From contig JADGQO010000199.1 in NCBI GenBank assembly GCA_017881725.1, positions 1 through 52,737 on the forward strand: a stretch of DNA of 52,737 nucleotides. The letters run 5' to 3'. Below, piece after piece: positions 9,036 to 16,923 of the stretch. Position 1 is the first letter of the stretch, and every line of letters starts with the position of its first letter. The position numbers were made by a program, and so were the translations under genes. The stretch is from Fibrobacteria bacterium (GTDB lineage Bacteria > Fibrobacterota > Fibrobacteria > UBA11236). A model generated the notes under the pieces. The model made no database searches. It was not told the origin of the DNA and worked only from the letters and a program-made list of their open reading frames with translations.

Positions 9036-9260
9036 GTCGTGATCCCCTATACAAAGCGCAATGGATTTTCATGATGCGCGGATCGACGCGGGCCCTGTGG
9101 TCGCGGTAGTCGTCCCTGTGCTATCAGTTTCGGTTGGGCCGACGTGACGACAACAGGTTGATTCGCCGTCCTTCAGGCTGGAACTAGTTGGGCAACATGT
9201 TGGCTTTTGAATGTTTCCTCCCCACTTTGAGTGGGTAATGGCCAAACGGATTTATTTTTC

Positions 9261-9416
9261 ATGGGCATGGAACCTAAACAACTTTTCGGCATGGCATTGG
9301 GCCTCTCTGAACCCTGGTATATAGAATCCCTGGCCTTTTCCCAGGAACAAAAGCGCCTGGATATTCACATCGATTTTCGCCGTGGCGCCACCTTTCCTCT
9401 GGCCGGGCACGAGTGA
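9261..9416 (+). pseudogene. ISL3-family transposase, N-terminal remnant
   Basis: About 50 codons read MEPKQLFGMALGL, then PWYIESLAFS, then KRLDIHIDFRRGATFP. This is the typical first 45 residues of ISL3-family transposases, just before the zinc-binding Cys cluster. The frame then ends at a stop and no downstream transposase sequence follows, so only the 5' end remains. The bases before it (9036-9260) contain no gene that I can support. It marks the left edge of the accessory island. Confidence 0.7.
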
Positions 9417-9437
9417 ACCGTCTCATTTCCCCTGACT

Positions 9438-9599
9438 CATACCGCGCTCATTGCCACGAATCGGCCCGTGGAAGACTGGGGGAAAATCCTGGGCGACACG
9501 GCGGCCACTTCCGCCATCTTGGATCGCTTCCTCGACAGGGTCCTCGTCCTGCCCTTCAAAGGAAAAAGCTACCGCCTCAACCGGCCCAAGTGTGCTATA
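9438..9599 (+). pseudogene. IS21-type IstB helper ATPase, C-terminal remnant
   Basis: The frame encodes TALIATNRPVEDWGKILGD, then TSAILDRFLDRV, then GKSYRLNRPK. This is the conserved C-terminal third of IstB, the AAA+ helper of IS21 transposition (sensor region 'TSN.P...W...FGD', 'AILDRLLHH', 'GESYRL'). There is no start, Walker A or Walker B in this piece. The remaining middle of an IstB gene is found at 15744-15902 on the other strand, ending where this piece begins. Confidence 0.75.
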
Positions 9600-9615
9600 T
9601 TGCATTACACTCGGG

Positions 9616-9662
9616 TGGCCTATTTTGAAGTGCCCACACTTGGTCTATTTCAAACTGCCCAC
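9616..9662. mobile_element. IS21-type end: two direct 22-base repeats
   Basis: Two 22-base copies at 9616-9637 and 9641-9662 match at 18 positions (TGGCCTATTTTGAAG... and TGGTCTATTTCAAAC..., both ending TGCCCAC). IS21 elements carry several such direct repeats at their ends as transposase binding sites, just after istB. The location directly after the istB tail supports this being the right end of the element. Confidence 0.6.
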
Positions 9663-9727
9663 CGACACCGCACTCTGAGGCGATGGACGTTTTGTTTCCC
9701 GCCTGCGTTGGCGTGGTTAGGTGGATC

Positions 9728-10462
9728 ATGAAATCGAAATCCAAGACGAAACGCGGGCAGAACAAACGGGCCAATTCCGCCCGCGAGGCCACTCCTGCCT
9801 CATCGGTGAAGCTTTCGTTCCCCGTCATCGCCATGGCGACTTCAGTCGGCGGTTTGAAGGCTTTGTCCGTCATTCTAGCGGGCTTGCCGGCGGATTTTCC
9901 GGCCGCCATCGCCATCGTGATGCACCTTTCACCCGACCATAAAAGTATTCTGGCCGAGCTTCTAAACAGCCGCACTCAACTGGTGGTCAAGCAAGCTCAT
10001 TCGGGTGACATTCTTTGCCCTTCGAGCGTTTTCGTCGCTCCGCCCAACCATCACCTCTCTGTCGCCAAAGGCGGACGCCTCAAACTTTCATCTTCCGGAG
10101 CCGAAAAGGTTCATTTTGCCCGTCCATCTGCCGAGCCGCTCTTTGCCTCGGTGGCTGCTGTTTATAAAAGGGACGCTATTGCCGTGGTCCTCACGGGAGG
10201 AGACGGTGACGGCTCATTCGGAGTCCAAATCATTAAGGACAAGGGCGGCAAAGTCATCGCTCAAGACCGGCCCACGTCGGAAAATTTCAGTATGCCGGAA
10301 ACTTCGATCCAGACCGGCGATGTTGATTTCATCCTGCCCTTGGACAAGATCGCTTCCAAGTTGAAGGAGCTGGTTGGTGACGGTAAAAGGCAAGAAGACA
10401 GCCAGGCCAGCCCTGAAACGCTTTCACTTCGCCCTGTCTATCCAGAACCAAAAGTGTCATGA
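9728..10462 (+). CDS. Stand-alone CheB-type methylesterase domain protein
   Basis: This 244-residue protein consists of a basic N-terminal tail and one CheB catalytic domain. The Ser-His-Asp triad is visible: Ser39 in ATSVGGL, His66 in VMHLSP and Asp161 in LTGGDGDGSFG. No receiver domain precedes it, unlike classical CheB. CheB removes methyl groups from chemoreceptor glutamates, but no receptor is encoded here. The ATG at 9728 is preferred over one at 9683 because AGGTGG lies about four bases upstream. It is followed after 21 bases by a CheB-CheR fusion; the two probably form an operon with the histidine kinase. Confidence 0.82.
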   Translation: MKSKSKTKRGQNKRANSAREATPASSVKLSFPVIAMATSVGGLKALSVILAGLPADFPAAIAIVMHLSPDHKSILAELLNSRTQLVVKQAHSGDILCPSSVFVAPPNHHLSVAKGGRLKLSSSGAEKVHFARPSAEPLFASVAAVYKRDAIAVVLTGGDGDGSFGVQIIKDKGGKVIAQDRPTSENFSMPETSIQTGDVDFILPLDKIASKLKELVGDGKRQEDSQASPETLSLRPVYPEPKVS

Positions 10463-10483
10463 TTAAGCGCAGGAAATAAGCAC

Positions 10484-13159
10484 ATGAAAAAGAAAATTTC
10501 GCCTGCCCGCCGACGGAAAAAACCCACCACAGTTGATCGCCTGGAAACCGTCGCCGCGCCCGCGAGTGTTTCGTTCCCGATTGTCGGCATCGGAGCCTCC
10601 GCAGGAGGACTCGAAGCCTTGGAACAATTTCTGGGGAGCGTGCCGAACGGCAGCGGCATGGCATTTGTCATCATTCAGCACCTGGACCCGACGCACAAAG
10701 GAATCATGCCCGAGTTGCTGCAACGCACCACCGACATGCGCGTTATCCAGGTCAAGGACGGCACCACGGTGCGGCCAGACTGCGTCTATGTGATTCCGCC
10801 GAACAAGGACATGTCCATCTTACACGGGGTGCTGCATTTACTCAAACCGATGGCGGTGCGCGGGCTGCGCCTGCCCATTGATTTTTTCCTCCGCTCCCTG
10901 GCGCAGGACCAGCGGGACCGCAGCATCGGCGTGATTCTCTCCGGCATGGGCTCCGACGGCACGCTCGGGCTGCGGGCCATCAAGGAAAAGGCGGGGCTGG
11001 TGCTGGTGCAAGAACCGACTACGGCCAAATTCGACTCCATGCCGCACAGCGCGATTGACGCCGGGCTGGCGGACATCGTGGCTCCGGCGGCGCAACTGTC
11101 GAGGAAAATCCTCACCTACCTGCATCGCGCCCCGCTCATCCAGCGGACGAAAATGACGTTGGAAGAAAAGAGTCTGAGCACGCTGGGAAAAGTGATCATT
11201 TTGCTGCGAAACCATTCCGGGAACGACTTCTCCTTCTACAAACGGAGCACTCTTTATCGCCGGATCGAGCGCCGCATGGGCATCCACCAGATCAGCAAAA
11301 TGCCGGTCTATGTTCGCTACTTGCAGGAGAACTCGCAGGAACTGGATTTACTCTTCAAGGAATTGCTGATCGGAGTGACGAACTTTTTCCGCGACCCCGC
11401 GGCCTGGGGACACTTGTGCAAGCACGCCCTTCCCGCGCTGTTCGCGAGCCGTTCGCCCGGTCAGGCGCTGCGCGCGTGGGTGCCCGGCTGCTCTACCGGC
11501 GAAGAAGCCTATTCCTTGGCCATCGTGCTCAAAGAGGCGGCCGAGGCACTCAAGCCTCGAAGAAAAATTACGATTCAAATCTTCGCTACCGACCTGGATC
11601 GGGACGCCATTGACAAGGCCCGCTCGGGCGTCTTTCCGGCCAATATCGCCGCTGACCTGTCGGAAGCACGGCTTAAGCGATTCTTTACCAAGGAAGGTCA
11701 CGGCTACCGGGTGCGCAAAGAGATTCGCGAAATGGTCATTTTTGCGCCGCAGAATCTCATTATGGACCCTCCCTTTACCAAGCTCGACATCCTGAGCTGC
11801 CGCAACCTGCTGATTTATCTTACCTCAGAAGTGCAGAAAAAACTGATCCCGCTGTTTCACTACAGTCTTACTCCCGGTGGCATTTTATTTCAAGGCAGCG
11901 CGGAGACGGTGGGCGATTTTACCGATCTTTTTGCACCGTTGGGAGGCGCGTCGCGAATCTATCGGAGGAAAGAATCCATCCTGCGGTCGGAGCCGGCGGC
12001 TTTTCCCTCGTCCTTTACCGCCGGGCCACCGATCAGTTTCGAAGCGGGTCCGTCCGCCAAACCGCCGGCCAGTCTTCAATCTTTGGCGCAGGAGCTGATT
12101 GCGCAGGATTACGCTCCTTCGGCCGTGCTTGTCAATGACAAGGGCGATCTGCTCTACATCAGCGGACGGACGGGCAAATACCTGGAACCCGCCGCCGGCA
12201 AGGCCAATCTGAACCTTTTTGCCATGGCCCGCGAGGGTCTGCGCTACGAACTGTCGGATGGTTTCCAGAAAGCGCTCCGGAAAAAAGAACGCGTGGTGCT
12301 GCACGCAGTCGAGATCGGGACGAACGGTGGCACGCAGTGCGTGGATGTGAGTATTCAGCAACTCGAGAAACCCGGGCCGCTGCAAGGGTTGGTGATGATT
12401 GTTTTCACCGAAGTGCCCGCGCCGCTGACCGCTCCGAGGGCGAGGCGGTCGTCCGGGCCGGTCGCCCGCAGTCCTCGGGTCGCCGAGCTGGAACAAGAAA
12501 TATTGCAAGTCAAAGGCGAGGCGCGGGCCACTCATGAAGAGATGCAAACTTCGCAGGAGGAATTCCGGTCCGCCAACGAGGAACTGCAATCCACCAACGA
12601 AGAATTGCAATCCACCAACGAGGAACTCACGACTTCGAAAGAGGAGATGCAATCCTTGAACGAGGAACTCCAAACGGTGAACACCGAGTTGCAGATCAAG
12701 GTGGACGAGCTTTCGCAGGCCAGCAACGACATGAAAAACCTGCTCGACAGTACGGATATTGCGACCCTGTTTCTGGACAAGCAGCTTAAAGTGCGGCGGT
12801 TCACCCCTCAGACTGCAAATATCATTAAGCTCATCCCTGGCGATGCGGGGCGACCCTTCACCGACCTCGCCTCTAATCTGCGCTATCCGGAACTCACCGA
12901 AGATGCACGGGCCGTCCTGCGCAAACTGGTTCCCGTGGAAAAACCGATTGCCGCGCTCGATGGCCGCTGGTTCACCGTGCGCATCATGCCCTACCGCACG
13001 CTGGACGACCGGATTGACGGCGTAGTGATTACGTTCTCGAACATCAGCGTGTCCAAAACGTTGGAAACGAAGTTGCGGGAACAGCAATCCGTTTTGGAAA
13101 AGAAAAACACGGAATTAACCGGGAAGTTGGTGGGTCGAAAACGCGGTAGGACGCCGTGA
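10484..13159 (+). CDS. CheB-CheR-coiled coil-PAS fusion protein
   Basis: This 891-residue multidomain protein begins with a CheB methylesterase domain (about 30-215; Ser39 in GASAGGLEAL, His66 in QHLDPTHKG, Asp158 in SGMGSDGT). A CheR methyltransferase domain follows (about 225-490), with TNFFRDP, the SAM-binding WVPGCSTGEEAYSLA and SCRNLLIYL. A long coiled coil follows (about 665-760) with repeated N-E-E-L-Q-S-T, then a PAS domain (about 755-865) and a short tail helix. Such fusions are common in environmental bacteria as signalling proteins outside classical chemotaxis. The stop overlaps the GTG start of the histidine kinase by 4 bases (GTGA), so translation is coupled. Confidence 0.9.
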   Translation: MKKKISPARRRKKPTTVDRLETVAAPASVSFPIVGIGASAGGLEALEQFLGSVPNGSGMAFVIIQHLDPTHKGIMPELLQRTTDMRVIQVKDGTTVRPDCVYVIPPNKDMSILHGVLHLLKPMAVRGLRLPIDFFLRSLAQDQRDRSIGVILSGMGSDGTLGLRAIKEKAGLVLVQEPTTAKFDSMPHSAIDAGLADIVAPAAQLSRKILTYLHRAPLIQRTKMTLEEKSLSTLGKVIILLRNHSGNDFSFYKRSTLYRRIERRMGIHQISKMPVYVRYLQENSQELDLLFKELLIGVTNFFRDPAAWGHLCKHALPALFASRSPGQALRAWVPGCSTGEEAYSLAIVLKEAAEALKPRRKITIQIFATDLDRDAIDKARSGVFPANIAADLSEARLKRFFTKEGHGYRVRKEIREMVIFAPQNLIMDPPFTKLDILSCRNLLIYLTSEVQKKLIPLFHYSLTPGGILFQGSAETVGDFTDLFAPLGGASRIYRRKESILRSEPAAFPSSFTAGPPISFEAGPSAKPPASLQSLAQELIAQDYAPSAVLVNDKGDLLYISGRTGKYLEPAAGKANLNLFAMAREGLRYELSDGFQKALRKKERVVLHAVEIGTNGGTQCVDVSIQQLEKPGPLQGLVMIVFTEVPAPLTAPRARRSSGPVARSPRVAELEQEILQVKGEARATHEEMQTSQEEFRSANEELQSTNEELQSTNEELTTSKEEMQSLNEELQTVNTELQIKVDELSQASNDMKNLLDSTDIATLFLDKQLKVRRFTPQTANIIKLIPGDAGRPFTDLASNLRYPELTEDARAVLRKLVPVEKPIAALDGRWFTVRIMPYRTLDDRIDGVVITFSNISVSKTLETKLREQQSVLEKKNTELTGKLVGRKRGRTP

Positions 13160-15276
13160 GCCGCGCGAGATTGCGCGCATTTACCATGAAACGAAGGCCA
13201 AACATCAGGATCGCGGTTCCCGCACTGCACCAACGCGCCGAGGACCGGTTGCGCACGCAGCGGAACGGCCAGCTAAGCGGGCACGGAGATCCGAGATCCG
13301 CCGGTGACACCCAGCGGCTGCTCCACGAATTGCAGGTTCACCAGGTGGAACTGGAGATCCAAAACGAGGAACTTCGGAAAGCCCGAGACGAAATGGAGGC
13401 GGGTCAGGAAAAATACAGTGACCTCTACGAATTTGCCCCCGTCGGCTATTTCACCCTCACCGTCGAAGGCACCATCCATCAGGTCAATCTCACCGGGGCC
13501 AGTCTGGTCGGGATCGAACGCGCCCGGTTGGTGGGTCGGACCTTCGGCTCGTTGCTTTCTGCGGAGCTTCGTCCCGTTTTCAATTCCTTCCTCGAACAGG
13601 TCTTTGCGGGCCAGGCCAAACAAGAAAGAGATTTTGATTTTTTGCGATCGGGCAAATCGCCCCGGATCGTGAACCTCAAAGCTCAACGCTCGGCCAGCGG
13701 GAAGGACTGTCGTGTCGTGATGGTGGACATCACCGAGCAGACTCAGGCCGAAGCGGCCACCGCGAAATTGGCGGCGATCGTGAAAACTTCGAATGACGCC
13801 ATTATCAGCATAGACCTAAACGGCATCGTCACCAGTTGGAATGCCGGCGCGGAAAAGATTTTTGGATATTCCGCGAGCGAGATGGTGGGGCGCCCCATTA
13901 CGCGACTTATTCCTACCGACCGGCTGCGCGAGGAAGTGCAAATCATGCGCCGGTTGAGGAACGGAGAAGACATCGATCATTTTGAGACCTTGCGTGTGGC
14001 CAAAGATGGACGGCTGCTGGAAATGTCCATCACGGTTTCGCCCATCAGGTATGCCTCCGGAAAGATCGTCGGAGCTTCGAAAGTCGCCCGCGATATCACG
14101 GACCGCAAACGAGCCGAAGAGGCGTTACGTGAAAGTGAGGAGCGGCTACGGTTGTCCCAGGACGTGGCCCACGTTGGCACGTTCGATTGGGACCTTACCA
14201 CTGGCATCAATATCTGGACACCCAGACTGGAGGCGTTGTATGGACTGCCGCCTGGCGGATTCCCGATAACCCAGCCGGCGTGGGAGAAGTTGGTGCATTC
14301 GGACGACCGTGCCGCAGCGGTGGCCTTGGTGAACCAAACCTTGCGCTCGGGCAAGACCGTGGAGGGCGAGTGGCGGGTCATCTGGCCAGACGGCAGCATC
14401 CACTGGATAGCGGGCCGCTTTCGGGCGTTCAAGGACAAGTTCGGCAAGCCCATCCGGCTGACTGGTGTAAACATTGACATCACCGAACGCAAGACGATGG
14501 AGATAACGCAACGTCGCGCCTTCGTGCTCGCCGCCTCGAACAAGATGCTGCAAAAGGAAATTGTCCGGCGGCAAGTCGTGGAGAAACTCCTCAAACAAAG
14601 CGAGCAACGATTACGGCAATTGTCCCAAAATATTCTGCTCGTGCAGGAAGGGGAACGAAAGCGCATCAGCCGCGATCTGCATGATACGGTCATGCAAACT
14701 TTGGTGGGCATTGGTATCCATCTGGCGTCGTTGACTTCGAAGTCGTCGGACAATCCCATGAGCCTCCGCCGGAAAATTGCGAAGACGCAATTGCTCGTGG
14801 AAAAATCACTGGTCATAGTGCACCGGTTCGCCGAGGAACTGCGTCCGTCGGTTTTGGATGATTTGGGGCTGATTTCAGCACTCCACACCTTTATGAAGGA
14901 TTTCATAAAGCGGACGGGCGTGCGGGCGAGTTTGACCGCCTACAAGGCAGTGAACCAACTGCCCATCAGCCAAAGCACCGTCCTCTATCGCGTCGCTCTG
15001 GAAGCCCTCAATAACGTGGCCGTCCACGCGCAGGCCACCGCGGTGAAAGTTGAAATTCAAAAACTGCCGGACTGGATTTGCTTGACGATAACCGACGACG
15101 GCAAATCCTTTGACCCGAAGCGCGTCTTGAATGCCAAAACGAGAGGCCGTCTCGGACTGCTCGGTATGAGAGAACGATTGGAAATGGTCGGCGGTCGTTT
15201 CGAGATTTTATCCGCAAATGGCAAAGGCACTACCGTCATTGCCCGGATTCCGTTCGGCAAAGCGCGGAGAGGCTAA
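13156..15276 (+). CDS. Multi-PAS histidine kinase of the NarL-partner (HisKA_3) type
   Basis: This 706-residue soluble kinase has no transmembrane segment. An N-terminal coiled coil (LLHELQVHQVELEIQNEELR, about 52-72) leads to three PAS domains at about 85-200, 205-320 (ISIDLNGIVTSWNAGAEKIFGY) and 330-455 (PAS_3 type). A dimerisation helix with the phospho-acceptor His follows (ERKRISRDLHDTVMQTL, near 510), then a short HATPase domain with N-box NNVAVHA and the C-terminal GRLGLLGMRERLEMVGG. This architecture normally pairs with a LuxR/NarL-type response regulator. The one immediately downstream (15477) is damaged. The GTG start overlaps the previous gene by 4 bases. Confidence 0.88.
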   Translation: MSRARLRAFTMKRRPNIRIAVPALHQRAEDRLRTQRNGQLSGHGDPRSAGDTQRLLHELQVHQVELEIQNEELRKARDEMEAGQEKYSDLYEFAPVGYFTLTVEGTIHQVNLTGASLVGIERARLVGRTFGSLLSAELRPVFNSFLEQVFAGQAKQERDFDFLRSGKSPRIVNLKAQRSASGKDCRVVMVDITEQTQAEAATAKLAAIVKTSNDAIISIDLNGIVTSWNAGAEKIFGYSASEMVGRPITRLIPTDRLREEVQIMRRLRNGEDIDHFETLRVAKDGRLLEMSITVSPIRYASGKIVGASKVARDITDRKRAEEALRESEERLRLSQDVAHVGTFDWDLTTGINIWTPRLEALYGLPPGGFPITQPAWEKLVHSDDRAAAVALVNQTLRSGKTVEGEWRVIWPDGSIHWIAGRFRAFKDKFGKPIRLTGVNIDITERKTMEITQRRAFVLAASNKMLQKEIVRRQVVEKLLKQSEQRLRQLSQNILLVQEGERKRISRDLHDTVMQTLVGIGIHLASLTSKSSDNPMSLRRKIAKTQLLVEKSLVIVHRFAEELRPSVLDDLGLISALHTFMKDFIKRTGVRASLTAYKAVNQLPISQSTVLYRVALEALNNVAVHAQATAVKVEIQKLPDWICLTITDDGKSFDPKRVLNAKTRGRLGLLGMRERLEMVGGRFEILSANGKGTTVIARIPFGKARRG

Positions 15277-15433
15277 AAGCGGTCGTCGAAACCAGGCTCT
15301 GAGTTATTTTGCGATTAGTCAATGTTCTGCTCAAGGAGGACAGCGGGATTGCTACTTGGCATTGTCCGGGTGCTATCCGGTAGCAGAATATGGGGGGGGC
15401 TCACCTGATAGACAGCGTGAGGCACCGGACATT

Positions 15434-15447
15434 ATTATCGCGATAAT
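15434..15447. promoter_or_regulatory. Perfect 14-base palindrome before the response-regulator remnant
   Basis: ATTATCGCGATAAT is a perfect palindrome in an AT-rich stretch 29 bases before the ATG at 15477. It could be an operator or part of a promoter. There is no independent support. Confidence 0.35.
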
Positions 15448-15476
15448 TAAATAATAATTTTGTGCGTAACATATCC

Positions 15477-15722
15477 ATGAAACGAATCACCGTCCTACTG
15501 GCGGACGATAACAAGGTCGTGCGCAAAGAATTTGGAAAGATTTTGGAACTCGAAGACGATCTGGAAGTAATCGGCGAAGCGAAAAACGGCCATGAGGCGG
15601 TCGCCATGGCAAAAAAATCCGTCCCCACCACCAAGGTGCTCATGCTTTCGGCGCACAGTGATGAGGCGACGGGGTTTGGATTGGCTTCGGCCGGAGCCTT
15701 ACGCAGCCGCTGCCGCTTCTGA
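15477..15722 (+). pseudogene. Broken response regulator (receiver domain)
   Basis: The N-terminus is a normal receiver start (MKRITVLLADDNKVVRKEF, then DDLEVIGEAKNGHEAVAMA). The acidic pair is present, but the text jumps from KKSVP straight to TTKVLMLSAHSDEA. The missing 25 or so residues would contain the phospho-acceptor Asp (xxxMDIxMP) and the start of helix 3. After SDEA (about 15665) similarity ends and the frame runs into unrelated sequence next to the istB remnant, with a stop at 15722. The rest of the receiver and the expected LuxR-type output domain are absent. It is the natural partner of the kinase upstream, so the pathway probably cannot signal through it. Confidence 0.75.
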
Positions 15723-15743
15723 CTTTGACTCAACCGGAAGCTT

Positions 15744-15902
15744 TCCCCGTTCATAGCGTTGGCTGAAGATCTCGAAAAGCAGTTCAGCCCCGGTCTTGGA
15801 CAGGGGCACGAACCCCAGCTCATCAATGACGAGCAGCTTGTAGGTGGCAAGTTGCTTCTGGAAGCGCAAGAGTCGTTTTTTATCGCGAGCCTCCATCAGT
15901 TC
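15744..15902 (-). pseudogene. IS21-type IstB helper ATPase, middle remnant
   Basis: Read on the minus strand, the frame encodes ELMEARDKKRLLRFQKQL, the Walker B stretch LLVIDELGFVPL, then AELLFEIFSQRYERG. This is the centre of IstB. The Walker A end is missing to the right, and the sequence leaves the family after ERG (it continues KLPVES and stops in an alanine run). The family continues there with a segment like the one found at 9438-9599 on the plus strand. Confidence 0.75.
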
Positions 15903-16054
15903 CTCCGGCGACATTCGAATTATTTTGTGGAGTAGGCTTGCTTTGCCTGGCCCATATCGCAATTGGAGTCGGTATGGCAATACGCGCTTCTATAAATTGG
16001 CAGCGATGAATATTTAGGTTTTTCGTCTCAATCAGGTTAAGTGGTAGGTCCTCA

Positions 16055-16711
16055 ATGTCCCAAGCGAAAAAACTTAACGAATTAGGCTCCAAATATCGAG
16101 GCGAAGGGCAGGATGAAAAAGCTCGGAAGGCTTGGAAATCATGCGGTATTTCCATGGAAGAATCGGACGAGGAATATAGGGCCTCATACGGAACTGTTCC
16201 TGTGCGTCTGAATCCGGAAAGTGACGGCGAAGTGGTTTGGGGCCAGAGAATCGATCCGGCCAGGGTGATAATTGAAAACATACCCTATCCACAAACATCG
16301 TTTGGTTGGAAAGATATTGTTCTTCATGATGGCGCACCAGTAGGTCATCGAATTTTAAATGGCCAGGAAGTACCTGTTTTCAATTCTCTTGGTTTGTACC
16401 AGAAATCAGAAATGAAAACATTTACTTGGAATCCGAAAGACGAATCTCTTGTTAAGCAGGTTGAAGATAGGCTCCAAGGACAGGGTGGTTACCTGGAAGT
16501 ATGGTCTAAAAATGTCAGAATACTCTGCAAAAAATGCAGTGAGGGTGTTGTCCATGCCAAGCATGATGAAAAAGGATTGAGCGATACCGAAATTAGAATA
16601 GGCGTGGCTTCCGCTTCCGATAAAATCATTGAGTCGATCAACGATTCCATTTTGAAAAACACGAAAGAAAAAATTCAATTCTGGAATCCGAAGGCCTTTT
16701 CCAACCCCTGA
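16055..16711 (+). CDS. Hypothetical protein, AT-richer than neighbours
   Basis: This 218-residue soluble protein has no signal peptide or membrane segment, and I do not recognise it. The N-terminal 35 residues (KKLNELGSKYRGEGQDEKARKAWKSCG) look like a short TPR-style helix pair. The middle contains DPARVIIENIPYPQTSFGWKDIVLHDG and a CKKC pair (ILCKKC) that could bind metal but is not repeated. Codon use is more AT-rich than in the flanking genes (many AAA, GAA, ATT codons). It lies at the right edge of the IS-marked island, so horizontal acquisition is likely. The start is the ATG after AGGT at about 16045. Confidence 0.6.
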   Translation: MSQAKKLNELGSKYRGEGQDEKARKAWKSCGISMEESDEEYRASYGTVPVRLNPESDGEVVWGQRIDPARVIIENIPYPQTSFGWKDIVLHDGAPVGHRILNGQEVPVFNSLGLYQKSEMKTFTWNPKDESLVKQVEDRLQGQGGYLEVWSKNVRILCKKCSEGVVHAKHDEKGLSDTEIRIGVASASDKIIESINDSILKNTKEKIQFWNPKAFSNP

Positions 16712-16923
16712 TCGGCAGAGTGAATCGCATCCATGCGCGCCTCGCCCACCCATGCCCGCCTCCAAATTCGCGGTTTCCGCCGCATCCCCGCAAACCACAC
16801 CGAAAATCCAAAAAAAGCGGGGCAGCGATTTTCAGAATCGGCAGTATATTCCCAAAAACGGAAACCGCGTCCCGCAAGGGCCGCTTCCAATCATCCGAAT
16901 TCATAATGGGCAAAGGGGATATC

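Noticed and set aside
11885-13087. A 400-codon minus-strand frame opposite the CheB-CheR fusion
   Set aside because: It mirrors the real gene, and its composition (runs of Leu/Val/Gly and His from the complement) is that of a shadow in GC-rich DNA.
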